A DNA stretch of 44,800 bases from LGRD01 sp031415135 (GTDB lineage: Bacteria > Pseudomonadota > Gammaproteobacteria > Burkholderiales > Burkholderiaceae_C), in NCBI GenBank assembly GCA_031415135.1, contig JANORB010000085.1:1-44800 (forward strand), in the 5' to 3' direction. The notes under the pieces are model-generated. The model saw nothing but the letters and a program-made list of their open reading frames with translations. It was not told where the DNA came from and searched no databases. The position numbers were made by a program, and so were the translations under genes. Positions 29,749 to 41,578 of the stretch are shown here, piece by piece. The stretch's first letter is position 1; the number at the start of each line of letters is the position of its first letter.

Positions 29749-31194
29749 TCAGTCGTGGTCCGGCACAATCTCGGTCGCGTAGTCCACCAGCGCTCCCAGG
29801 ATCTCCTGCCCGCGCTCGTCGGCCGTTTCGCCGAGTTGATCGATCTGCTCGAAATAGGCCGCCAGCGTCTGGCCGCCACCGGCGCCTTCGTGCAAGCGGT
29901 GCACGCGGTGTTGTTCCCACTGGGCCCGCTCGGGCCCGCTCAGCGTGGCGGGAAAGTTGCGCGCGCGGTAGCGAAACAGCAATTCATCCAGCCGCGGGTC
30001 GGCGAACGCGGGGCGCTTGCCCGCCAACGGCTCCGCGCCGAGGCTGCGCAGGCGCTGCAATGTGCGCCGGTCCTCGTTGCCGACGAAGCCGCCGTACAGG
30101 TCTTCGTCCACGTCGGGGGCCTGCTCCGGCGCGGGGCGTTCGAACACCGCCGGCCACAGGCCCGACAGGGTGGCGCCATGGCGCGCGGCGAGTTCGGCAT
30201 GCCGGAGCGCGCGATCCAGGTCCAGCCCCCACTTCGCAGCCATGGCCGGGCTCAGTGTCTTGAGCTTGCCGATCACCACCGGTGACTTGTTGATGTGGAT
30301 CGTCTTGATGGGCAGGCGCGTCTGGCCCTCGGGCAGCGCGTCGGCCTTGCTGAACAGGCGCCGCCGAATCGCGTCGACGCCCAGCGTGAACAGCTCCGAC
30401 GGGTCGTGCGACAGGTCCCAGACGATGACCTCGTTCTTGTTGGTCGGGTGCGGGCTGAGCGGCCACACGATGGCGGTGCAACCCTGCTCCACCGCGTACA
30501 TGCCGCTGATGTGCAGGAACGGCAGGCCCTGGGCTTGCGCGAGCGCCATCTCCTTCACCACTTCGTCCTTCTTGCGCAGCCGCAGGCAGAAGTCCCACAG
30601 CCTGGGTTGGCGCGACTTGACCAGCTTGGCCAGCGCAATGGTGGCGCGCACGTCCGACAACGCGTCGTGCGCCGCTTCATGCGCCAACCCATTGGCCCGG
30701 GTCAGATGTTCCAGCTTGAACGACGGGCGGCCATCGTCGTGCCTTGGCCACTCGATGCCTTCAGGTCGCAGCGCCCAGGCGCAGCGCACGACGTCGAGCA
30801 AGTCCCAGCGGCCGCACTCGTTCTGCCACTCGCGCGCATAAGGGTCGATCAGGCAGCGCCAGAACAGGTGGCGCGTCACTTCGTCGTCGAAGCGGATCGA
30901 GTTGTAGCCCACGCCCACCGTGCCCGGCCGGGCCAGTTGCTGCTCCACCAGCGCGGCGAAAGCGTGCTCCGGCACGCCCTGCGCCAGGCAGGTCTGCGGC
31001 AGGATGCCGGTGAGCAGGCAGGCCTCGGGGTCGGGCAGGAAGTCGGGTGCCGGCTGGCAATAGTGCATCACCGGGGCATCGACCTCGTTCAGCTCGGCAT
31101 CGGTGCGCACACCGGCGAACTGCGCCGGCCGGTCACGCCGCGGCACGCGGCCGAAGGTTTCGTAGTCGTGCCAGAAAAAGCTGAAATCGTTCAT
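29749..31194 (-). CDS. sbcB: Exodeoxyribonuclease I
   Basis: The protein has 481 residues from the ATG at 31194 (MNDFSFFWHDYETFG). The frame stays open far upstream across serC, but that part is antisense artefact. ExoI degrades single-stranded DNA 3' to 5' in recombination and mismatch repair. The DEDDh exonuclease motifs are visible: FFWHDYETFG, GYNSIRFDDEV and HDALSDVRATIALAKL. An SH3-like and a helical C-terminal part follow. It is divergent from serC across 108 bases. Confidence 0.95.
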   Translation of the reverse strand: MNDFSFFWHDYETFGRVPRRDRPAQFAGVRTDAELNEVDAPVMHYCQPAPDFLPDPEACLLTGILPQTCLAQGVPEHAFAALVEQQLARPGTVGVGYNSIRFDDEVTRHLFWRCLIDPYAREWQNECGRWDLLDVVRCAWALRPEGIEWPRHDDGRPSFKLEHLTRANGLAHEAAHDALSDVRATIALAKLVKSRQPRLWDFCLRLRKKDEVVKEMALAQAQGLPFLHISGMYAVEQGCTAIVWPLSPHPTNKNEVIVWDLSHDPSELFTLGVDAIRRRLFSKADALPEGQTRLPIKTIHINKSPVVIGKLKTLSPAMAAKWGLDLDRALRHAELAARHGATLSGLWPAVFERPAPEQAPDVDEDLYGGFVGNEDRRTLQRLRSLGAEPLAGKRPAFADPRLDELLFRYRARNFPATLSGPERAQWEQHRVHRLHEGAGGGQTLAAYFEQIDQLGETADERGQEILGALVDYATEIVPDHD

Positions 31195-31302
31195 GCGCGC
31201 AAGATACCCGAAGCGGCGCGCTGCGGGCCGCGCATCGGCTAAGCTGGCACCCCGGTGGCTCACCCGGCGCAGCGCACCCCTCATTTTCAGCGGAGACGTT
31301 TC

Positions 31303-32385
31303 ATGACACGTGTTTTCAACTTCAGCGCCGGCCCGGCCGCGCTGCCCGAGTCGGTGCTGCGCACGGCGGCCGACGAAATGCTCGACTGGCATGGCTCGGG
31401 CATGTCGGTGATGGAAATGAGCCACCGCGGCAAGGAGTTCATCGCCGTCCACGCCGAGGCCGAGAGCCTGCTGCGAGAGCTGTTGCAGGTGCCGGCGAAC
31501 TACAAGGTGCTGTTCCTTCAGGGCGGCGCCATCGGCGAGAACGCCATCGTGCCGATGAACATGCTGCGCGGGCGCACCAGCGCCGACTACATCAATACCG
31601 GCGAATGGTCCAAGAAGTCGATCAAGGAAGCCAAGAAATATTGCTCCGTCAACGTGGCGGCGAGCGCCGAAGCCGGCAACTTCACCAGCGTGCCCAAGCA
31701 GAAAGATTGGAAGCTCGACCCGAACGCCGCCTACGTGCACATCTGCTCGAACGAGACCATCGGCGGGGTCGAGTACCACTGGACGCCCGACACCGGCGCC
31801 GTGCCGCTGGTGGCCGACATGTCGTCCAGCATCATGTCGCGGCCGGTCGACGTGAGCCGCTATGGGTTGATCTACGGCGGCGCGCAAAAGAACATCGGCC
31901 CGGCCGGCGCCACCATCGTCATCGTGCGCGACGACCTGATCGGCCAGGCGCTGCCGATCACGCCGTCGGCGTTCGACTACAAGCAGCAGGCCGACAACGA
32001 CTCGATGTTCAACACCCCGGCCACCTACTCGATCTACATCGCCGGCCTGGTGTTCAACTGGATCAAGTCGCGCGGAGGCCTCGTGGCGATGGAACAGCAC
32101 AACCGGCGCAAGGCCGCGATCCTGTACGACTGCCTGGACGCCACCGGGTTCTACGCCAACCCGGTGGTGCGCGAGGACCGCTCGCTGATGAACGTGCCCT
32201 TCAAGCTGCATGACGACAAGCTTGACGACGCCTTCTTGAAAGGCGCGCAGGCGCGCGGCATGGTGCAGTTGAAGGGCCACCGCTCGGTCGGCGGCATGCG
32301 CGCATCGATCTACAACGCGATGCCGATCGAGGGCGTGCAGGCGCTGGTGGCCTACATGAAGGAATTCGAGGCCAGCCATGCGTAA
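31303..32385 (+). CDS. serC: Phosphoserine aminotransferase
   Basis: This PLP enzyme has 360 residues from the ATG at 31303, with CGGAGA upstream. It converts 3-phosphohydroxypyruvate to phosphoserine and also acts in pyridoxal phosphate synthesis. It starts RVFNFSAGPAALPE, and the PLP lysine is K196 in YGGAQKNIGPAG. It overlaps serA by eight bases. In many Burkholderiales serC lies in a gyrA-serC-pheA cluster, so the serC-serA pairing here is a different layout. Confidence 0.96.
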   Translation: MTRVFNFSAGPAALPESVLRTAADEMLDWHGSGMSVMEMSHRGKEFIAVHAEAESLLRELLQVPANYKVLFLQGGAIGENAIVPMNMLRGRTSADYINTGEWSKKSIKEAKKYCSVNVAASAEAGNFTSVPKQKDWKLDPNAAYVHICSNETIGGVEYHWTPDTGAVPLVADMSSSIMSRPVDVSRYGLIYGGAQKNIGPAGATIVIVRDDLIGQALPITPSAFDYKQQADNDSMFNTPATYSIYIAGLVFNWIKSRGGLVAMEQHNRRKAAILYDCLDATGFYANPVVREDRSLMNVPFKLHDDKLDDAFLKGAQARGMVQLKGHRSVGGMRASIYNAMPIEGVQALVAYMKEFEASHA

Positions 32386-33583
32386 CGGCCTGGCCGCCGG
32401 CCGCTTCGAGGTGCTGGTGCTGAACCCGATTTCAGCCGGCGGCCTCAAGCGCCTGCCGGCGGAGCGCTACACGATCGGCAAGAACGTGGCGCAACCGGTC
32501 GCGGTGCTGGTGCGCTCGGCCGACATGCACGCCATGGACATCCCGGCCAGCGTGCGCGCCATCGGCCGCGCCGGTGCGGGCACCAACAACATCCCGGTCG
32601 ATGCGATGAGCGCGCGCGGCGTGCCGGTCTTCAACGCCCCCGGCGCGAATGCGAATGCGGTGAAGGAACTGGTGCTGGCCGGCATGCTGCTGGCCGCGCG
32701 CAACATAGCGCCGGCGCTGCGCTTCGTCGCCGCGCTCGACCCCGGCCTGCCCGACATGGACAAGGCGGTTGAAGACGGCAAGAAGGCATTCGCCGGGTTC
32801 GAGCTGGCGGGCCACACGCTGGGCATCGTCGGCCTGGGAAAAATCGGCTGCCTGGTGGCCGATGCCGCCATCAAGCTCGGCATGGACGTGCTGGGCTTCG
32901 ACCCGCACATCACCGTAGACGCGGCGTGGAGCCTGCCGGCGCAGGTCCGCAAAGCCGCCAGCGTAGCCGACGTGCTCAAGGCGGCTGACTTCGTCACGCT
33001 GCATGTGCCGCTGATCGAGGCCACCCGCGACCTCGTCAACGTCGCCAACCTCGGCCACATGAAGGCCGGCGCGGTGCTGATGAACTTCTCGCGCGAGGGC
33101 ATCGTCAACGAGCCCGCCGTGCTCGCCGCGCTGGTGGCCGGGCGGCTGGCCAGCTACGTGTGCGATTTCCCCAGCCCCGCGCTGAACCACCACGAACGCG
33201 TGATCGCGCTGCCGCACCTGGGCGCCTCCACCCGCGAGGCCGAAGAGAACTGCGCCATCATGGTGGCCGACCAGTTGCGCGACTACCTGGAGCACGGCAA
33301 CGTGGCGAACGCGGTGAACTTCCCCGCCGTGAGCATGGCGCGCGAATCGAGCTTCCGCGTCGCCATTGCGAATGCCAACGTGCCCAACATGCTGGGGCAA
33401 ATTTCCACCGCCATGGCCAACGCCGGGCTGAACATCCACAACATGGTCAACAAATCGCGCGGCGACATGGCCTACACGCTGGTCGACGTGGACAGTCCGA
33501 TCGACAGCCGGGTGCTCGACGCCATCCGGTCCATCGCCGGCGTGCTGTCGGTGCGCTACCTGCCCGAGCACGCGCAGGCCTGA
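32378..33583 (+). CDS. serA: D-3-phosphoglycerate dehydrogenase
   Basis: The enzyme has 401 residues and starts inside the end of serC, indicating coupled translation. It oxidises 3-phosphoglycerate in serine synthesis. The Rossmann loop is GIVGLGKIGCLVAD. The catalytic set is R in GAGTNNIPV-type and NFSREGIV segments, then Glu and His in ALPHLGAST. A C-terminal ACT domain (about 330-401, NVPNMLGQISTAMANAGLN) suggests serine feedback. The substrate-domain pattern GRAGAGTNNIPVD resembles SerA of serC-serA operons in anaerobes more than E. coli SerA. Confidence 0.93.
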   Translation: MRNGLAAGRFEVLVLNPISAGGLKRLPAERYTIGKNVAQPVAVLVRSADMHAMDIPASVRAIGRAGAGTNNIPVDAMSARGVPVFNAPGANANAVKELVLAGMLLAARNIAPALRFVAALDPGLPDMDKAVEDGKKAFAGFELAGHTLGIVGLGKIGCLVADAAIKLGMDVLGFDPHITVDAAWSLPAQVRKAASVADVLKAADFVTLHVPLIEATRDLVNVANLGHMKAGAVLMNFSREGIVNEPAVLAALVAGRLASYVCDFPSPALNHHERVIALPHLGASTREAEENCAIMVADQLRDYLEHGNVANAVNFPAVSMARESSFRVAIANANVPNMLGQISTAMANAGLNIHNMVNKSRGDMAYTLVDVDSPIDSRVLDAIRSIAGVLSVRYLPEHAQA

Positions 33584-33628
33584 TGCGGCTGCGACACGCC
33601 AATCGGGGCGGCGCCGCAGTCGCGGGGT

Positions 33629-36600
33629 GTGACACCGATGAAGCCTCAGGTCTGCGTTCCTCACGGCCAGCGAAACCGCCCGCTGACGCTCTGGCTGGGC
33701 GCCGTGGTCTGGACCTGCGTGCTGGCAGCACTTGCCGCCACGTTGATGCAGTGGCGATTGAACAGCTACCGGGAACATGAATACGTCACCGCCGGCGTGC
33801 GGCTGCGGGCCGTCAACGACACCTTGTCGCTGAGCCTGCGTCAGTTGGCGGCGCTGCCGCGCAACCTGGCGAACCGACCCTCGGTGCCGCGGTTTCTGGA
33901 CAGCGCGGCCAAGCCGCAGCTGGACGAACTGAGCGAGCCCGAAGCGTTGCGGCGCTTCGGCGCCTACCTCGGCGAGCCCGCGTCACTCGGCATGAGCGAG
34001 ATGCTGGACCGCATCGAAGAGGACTTCGGCGTGCCGCTGGTGGGCCTGATCGACCCCGAAGGCGATCTGGTGGCCAGCAATGGCCCGCGCCGCCCGCCGC
34101 CCGACCGGGCCTCGATCAGCCTGCGCGACCGCGACTACTTCACGTCGGCGATGGCGCGCGGTTCGGCCATGCAGTTCCTGACCGGCCGCGTCACCAAGGT
34201 CCCCGGCCTGTACTTCTCGCACCGGGTCGAGCGCAATGGCAAGCTGATCGGCGTGGCGGTGGTCAAGCAGGATGCCGAGACGCTGAACCGGCTGCTCGGC
34301 GCCGCCGACAACAAGCTGCTGATGGTGTCCGACGCCAACGGCGTGGTCATGCTCAGCAACCGCGCCGGATTGCTGCTGCAGCGCCTGCCCACGGCGCCCG
34401 AGCGCACCGAGTCGATGTGGCAGGCGGTCTATCAGCGCACGCCCGAGGTGCTGCCCTGGCGCGCGTCTTCCATGCGGATCGGCCAGCGCCAGCTCGATGT
34501 GACCGAGGTGAACGGCGATCGCCACCTGACGCTGTCGGCGCCATTGGGTTCGCTCCCATTCACGGTCTGGGTGCTGGGCCCGCTCGGCGAAGAAGCCGAC
34601 ATTCGTGCCAGCACCTGGGGCGTGGCCGCGGCCGCGTGGCTGCTGGGCTGCGGCCTGCTGTGGCTGTGGTGGTGGCGCGCCCAGCGCCTGGATGCGGCCA
34701 TGCGGTCGCGGCGCGAACTGCTCGACATGGCGCAGGCCTTGCCGCTCACGGTGTTTCGCTACTTTCATCCGGTGCGCGGGCCGTCGCGCTTCACGTTCCT
34801 CGGCCAGGGTGTCCGCAGGCTGTTCGGTGTGGACGAAAAGACGCTCGAGAAAGACCCGCTGCTGCCCTGGCGGCTGGCCGGCAACGGCACCTCCGTGCCG
34901 CCGACCGAACCGCACGAGTTCGAGCTGAAAAGCGGTTCGCGCGCGGCCTGGGTGCTGGCGCACAGCACGCCGCACGCCGACGAGCAGGGCAACATCACCT
35001 ACAACGGCTACTGGCTCGACGTCACCGCGCAGCACGAGGCCCAGGCCCGCTTTGCCGCTGTGTTCGAGCATGGGCTGAACGGCTACCTGTTCTTCAACGC
35101 GACGCAAGGCATCCAGCAGTGCAACCCCGCCACGCTCAGGCTGTTCGGCGCCAGCGATGCGCAGGCGCTGCTCGGCCGCGTGCCGTGGTTTGCGCCGCTC
35201 TCCCCCGACGTGCAGGCCGATGGCCAGACCAGCCGCGCCAGCGCGCTGGCCCTGATGCGGCTGCACACGGAAAGCCGCGAGCGCGTGCAGAACTGCGAAT
35301 GGCGCTTCCGCCGGCTCGACGGCACGCCGGTCGACACCGCCGTCAGCGTGATCGCACTGCAGTGGGACGGTGAACCCCAGTTCTGCGCGGTGATCCAGGA
35401 CGTCACGCTGCGCAAGCAGGCGCAGGCCGCTCTGCGGCAGGCGCGCGACGCGGCCGAAGCGGCCAGCCAGACCAAGTCGAGCTTCCTCGCCAACATGTCA
35501 CACGAGTTGCGCACGCCGATGAACGCCATCATCGGCATGACCCACCTGGCGCTCGACGACGGCCTGCCGCCGCGCCAGCGCGACTACATCGAAAAGGCCA
35601 ACGCCTCGGCCCAAAACCTGCTTCAGATCCTGAACGACATCCTCGACGTTTCCAAGATCGAAGCGGGCCAGCTGGAACTGGAGCGCATCACGTTCGGCGT
35701 CGATGACGTGATCAACGACATGGCCGACGTTCTGGGGCTGAAGGCCGACGAAAAAGGCCTGGAGTTGCTGTTCGATGCGTCGCCCGACCTGCCGCGCCAG
35801 TGGGTCGGCGACCCGACACGGCTGCGCCAGGTGCTGGTCAACCTGGGCAGCAACGCCATCAAGTTCACCGACCGCGGCGAGGTCACGGTCGGCATGGAAG
35901 TCACGGCCGAGCACAGCGACGGCATCGAGCTGCACGCCTGGGTGAGCGACACCGGTGTCGGGATTCACCCGCACGAGCAGGCGCGCCTGTTCCAACCCTT
36001 CATGCAAGCCGACAGTTCGACCACACGGCGTTTTGGCGGCACCGGCCTGGGACTGGTCATTTGCCGGCAACTGGTCGAACGCATGGGGGGCCGGATGTGG
36101 CTGGACAGCGAGCCCGGCCACGGATCGACGTTTCACTTCAGTGCCCGCTTCGGGCGTGGCGCCGCCGGGCCGGAGCGGGCCGGGGCCGGCGCCGAACTGC
36201 GCGGCAAGCGCGCCTTGCTGGTCGACGACAACAGCGCGGCGCTGGACGTGCTGGGCGGCATGCTCCAGGCGTTTGGCGTGGACGTGGCGCGCGCCGGCAG
36301 CGGGCTCCAGGCGCTTGAATTGATTGCCGCCAGCCCGAGCGCGTTCACCTGGATCCTGCTCGACTGGAAAATGCCCGGCATGGACGGCGTCGCGTGCGCG
36401 CGCCGGATTCTGCAGCAGCAGCCCGAGGTGCATCCGTGCATCCTGCTGGTCACCGCGTTCGCGCGCGACGACGCGCTGCGCGCCAGCACCGGCCTGCCGC
36501 TGGCGGGCGTCCTGCAAAAGCCGGTGACCCCGTCGAGCCTGCACGACGGCCTGCTGAAGGCGGTTGCCGCGCAAGCGCCATCGAGCGCGCCCGCCGCGAT

Positions 36601-37447
36601 GCGCGCGCGTCAGCGAATGCCGCTGGCGCCGAACCTGCGTGAGCGGCTCAGCGGCGCGCGCATCCTGCTGGTGGAAGACCATCCGCTGAATCAGGAGCTG
36701 GCCAGCGAACTGCTGCGCCGCGCCGGCATGACGGTGCAGCTGGCCGAAAACGGCGAACAGGCGCTCAGCGCGCTGGAACGCTGCGCCCCGTTCGACGCGG
36801 TGTTGATGGACTGCCAGATGCCGGTGATGGATGGCTACACCGCGACCCGGCTGCTGCGCGCCCGGCCCGAATGGCAACATCTGCCGGTGATCGCGATGAC
36901 CGCCAGCGCGCTCGCCGAAGACCGGGAGCGCGCGCGGGCCAGCGGCATGAATGCCCACATCACCAAGCCGATCGACGTCGGCTTGATGATGCGAACCCTG
37001 GCCGAGTGGATCGACACCCGGGTGGCGCCCACCGTCGCGGTGGCGCCGGCGGCCGGCCCCTCGCCCGCGGCCATGGCCGCGGGTGTGGCCATCGACACCG
37101 CCGACGGGCTGAATCGCTGCCTCGGCAAGGTCGACCTCTATCAACGCGTGCTGCGCGGCTTTCGAGAGGCTGAGCACTCATTCGCCACCGACACCGAAAA
37201 CGCGCTGGGCGGCGCCCGCTGGGACGATGCACTGCGCCGCACGCATGACCTCAAGGGCCTGGCCGGCACCATCGGTGCGCACCATCTGCACGGCTTGGCA
37301 GCCTCGCTGCATGCGGCGCTGGCGGCCCGTTCCGCGCCGGACGCCCAAGCCGGGTTGGCACGCACCCGCGCCGAGCTCGACCGCGTGCTCCAGGAGATCG
37401 AAACGCTGCTGCCTGCGGCGCCTGCGGCACCTGTGGTCAGGGGCTGA
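33629..37447 (+). CDS. Hybrid sensor histidine kinase, Cache-PAS-PAS-HisKA-HATPase-REC-REC-Hpt
   Basis: The protein has 1,272 residues from a GTG; an ATG three codons later (33638) is equally likely. In order it has a membrane helix at about 20-42, a periplasmic double-Cache-like region (about 45-320, with SLRDRDYFTSA and GLYFSHRV), a second helix at 327-347, and two PAS domains (about 365-480 and 485-605). The kinase core follows, with phosphohistidine H625 in NMSHELRTPMN, N box NLGSNAIKF and G boxes DTGVGIH and GGTGLGL. Two receivers carry acceptor Asp D912 and D1061, and a C-terminal Hpt carries H1206 in THDLKGLAG. All phosphorelay residues are intact. No partner response regulator is adjacent, and the ligand is unknown. 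Confidence 0.92.
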   Translation: MTPMKPQVCVPHGQRNRPLTLWLGAVVWTCVLAALAATLMQWRLNSYREHEYVTAGVRLRAVNDTLSLSLRQLAALPRNLANRPSVPRFLDSAAKPQLDELSEPEALRRFGAYLGEPASLGMSEMLDRIEEDFGVPLVGLIDPEGDLVASNGPRRPPPDRASISLRDRDYFTSAMARGSAMQFLTGRVTKVPGLYFSHRVERNGKLIGVAVVKQDAETLNRLLGAADNKLLMVSDANGVVMLSNRAGLLLQRLPTAPERTESMWQAVYQRTPEVLPWRASSMRIGQRQLDVTEVNGDRHLTLSAPLGSLPFTVWVLGPLGEEADIRASTWGVAAAAWLLGCGLLWLWWWRAQRLDAAMRSRRELLDMAQALPLTVFRYFHPVRGPSRFTFLGQGVRRLFGVDEKTLEKDPLLPWRLAGNGTSVPPTEPHEFELKSGSRAAWVLAHSTPHADEQGNITYNGYWLDVTAQHEAQARFAAVFEHGLNGYLFFNATQGIQQCNPATLRLFGASDAQALLGRVPWFAPLSPDVQADGQTSRASALALMRLHTESRERVQNCEWRFRRLDGTPVDTAVSVIALQWDGEPQFCAVIQDVTLRKQAQAALRQARDAAEAASQTKSSFLANMSHELRTPMNAIIGMTHLALDDGLPPRQRDYIEKANASAQNLLQILNDILDVSKIEAGQLELERITFGVDDVINDMADVLGLKADEKGLELLFDASPDLPRQWVGDPTRLRQVLVNLGSNAIKFTDRGEVTVGMEVTAEHSDGIELHAWVSDTGVGIHPHEQARLFQPFMQADSSTTRRFGGTGLGLVICRQLVERMGGRMWLDSEPGHGSTFHFSARFGRGAAGPERAGAGAELRGKRALLVDDNSAALDVLGGMLQAFGVDVARAGSGLQALELIAASPSAFTWILLDWKMPGMDGVACARRILQQQPEVHPCILLVTAFARDDALRASTGLPLAGVLQKPVTPSSLHDGLLKAVAAQAPSSAPAAMRARQRMPLAPNLRERLSGARILLVEDHPLNQELASELLRRAGMTVQLAENGEQALSALERCAPFDAVLMDCQMPVMDGYTATRLLRARPEWQHLPVIAMTASALAEDRERARASGMNAHITKPIDVGLMMRTLAEWIDTRVAPTVAVAPAAGPSPAAMAAGVAIDTADGLNRCLGKVDLYQRVLRGFREAEHSFATDTENALGGARWDDALRRTHDLKGLAGTIGAHHLHGLAASLHAALAARSAPDAQAGLARTRAELDRVLQEIETLLPAAPAAPVVRG

Positions 37448-37495
37448 CACAATGCCCACACCATTTAGCGCCCGTCACTCCGGAAGGTAGCCACC

Positions 37496-40369
<2,874 letters not shown>

Positions 40370-40385
40370 AGGCTGAGCGCGGGCC

Positions 40386-41516
40386 GTGGCCGAGCCGTTC
40401 AAGAACCTGCTGAACGAGACCACGGTGCGCGCCGCGGCGCGCCACCTGCGGCGCGCCTGGCCCGAATTCGACACGAAGGCGTTCGAGCGCCAGGCTTTGG
40501 CGGGCCTGCACGCGCTGGAGATGAAGGCGCGCGCGATGCACATCGCCAGCGCGCTCGAATCGACGCTGCCGGCCGACTTCGAGCGCGCCGCCGAAGTGAT
40601 CGAAGCGAGCCTGGCGCCGCCGCTCACACATGCGTCGGGCATCGCGTCGGCCGCTGGCGAGCATGGCCTGGTGGGCTGGGTGCTGTGGCCGGTGGGCGAG
40701 TTCGTCGTGCGCCGCGGCATGGCAACACCGCAGCGTGCGCTGGCCACCTTGCACGCGCTGACGCAGCGCTTCACGGCCGAATGGGCGATCCGCCCGTTCA
40801 TCAACCAACACCCGCCGTTGTGCTGGGCCACGCTGGCCGCCTGGGCTCACGACCCCAGCCCGCACGTGCGCCGCCTGGTCAGCGAAGGCAGCCGCCCGCG
40901 CCTGCCGTGGGGCATGCAGCTCAAGACGCTGATCAAGGACCCTTCCCCCACGCTGCCCTTGCTGCGGGCCTTGCAAGACGACACCAGCGACTACGTTCGC
41001 CGCAGCGTCGCCAACCACCTGAACGACATCGCCAAAGACCACCCGGCCCTGGTCGCCGCCTGGGTCGAGCAGCACCTGCCCGGCGCGTCGCCGCAGCGCC
41101 TGGCGCTGCTGAAGCAGGCCAGCCGCACCCTGGTCAAGGCAGGCGACACGCGCATCCTCACCGCCTGGGGCCTGGGCCGGCGGCTGCGCGGCGAGGCCAC
41201 GCTGGTGGTGTCGCCCGAGAGGGTGTCGGTGGGCGATAACCTGAGCCTGTCGGTGAGCTTGCGGTCCAGCGCCGCGCGCGCGCAAAAGCTCGTGATCGAC
41301 TACGCGGTGCACCATGTCAAGGCCAGCGGCGAGACCTCGGCCAAGGTGTTCAAGGGCTGGGTGCTGGCGCTGGCGGCGCATGAAGAGAGACTGCTGACCA
41401 AACGCCACTCGATGCGGCCCATCACCACGCGGCGCTACCACGCCGGCCGGCACGCGGTCGACCTGCGCATCAACGGCGCCGTCGTGGCGAGCGCGGTCTT
41501 CGATCTGCGGCTTTGA
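40386..41516 (+). CDS. AlkC-type DNA alkylation repair glycosylase
   Basis: The protein has 376 residues from a GTG 16 bases after acnA. The N-terminus AEPFKNLLNETTVR and the HEAT-like repeats to about residue 275 (for example TSDYVRRSVANHLNDIAKDH) match the AlkC/AlkD superfamily. The C-terminal 100 residues are beta-rich (LSLSVSLRSS, KLVIDYAVHHV) and fit the Ig-like domain of characterised AlkC. AlkC removes 3-methyladenine and 3-methylcytosine from DNA without base flipping. The substrate here is inferred. No ada or alkB gene is nearby. Confidence 0.85.
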   Translation: MAEPFKNLLNETTVRAAARHLRRAWPEFDTKAFERQALAGLHALEMKARAMHIASALESTLPADFERAAEVIEASLAPPLTHASGIASAAGEHGLVGWVLWPVGEFVVRRGMATPQRALATLHALTQRFTAEWAIRPFINQHPPLCWATLAAWAHDPSPHVRRLVSEGSRPRLPWGMQLKTLIKDPSPTLPLLRALQDDTSDYVRRSVANHLNDIAKDHPALVAAWVEQHLPGASPQRLALLKQASRTLVKAGDTRILTAWGLGRRLRGEATLVVSPERVSVGDNLSLSVSLRSSAARAQKLVIDYAVHHVKASGETSAKVFKGWVLALAAHEERLLTKRHSMRPITTRRYHAGRHAVDLRINGAVVASAVFDLRL

Positions 41517-41518
41517 GT

Positions 41519-41550
41519 GTGGGGCGCGGCGCTCAGCCGCCGCGCCCCAC
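41519..41550. terminator. Perfect 13-bp stem between convergent genes
   Basis: A 13-base GC-rich arm (41519-41531) and its exact reverse complement (41538-41550) flank the loop CTCAGC. It begins two bases after the alkC stop and ends 28 bases before the stop of the convergent lipoprotein gene, so it can fold in both transcripts. There is no U-run in either direction. It may act as a strong bidirectional stop or 3'-end stabiliser, or be a REP-like element. Confidence 0.6.
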
Positions 41551-41578
41551 TCACCGCTGGGTCGGCCTGCGGGGCCTC

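Noticed and set aside
29749..32448. 899-codon frame as a fused exonuclease I
   Set aside because: The first 418 codons are antisense to serC and the start of serA. ExoI begins at the conserved MNDFSFFWHDYETFG at 31194.
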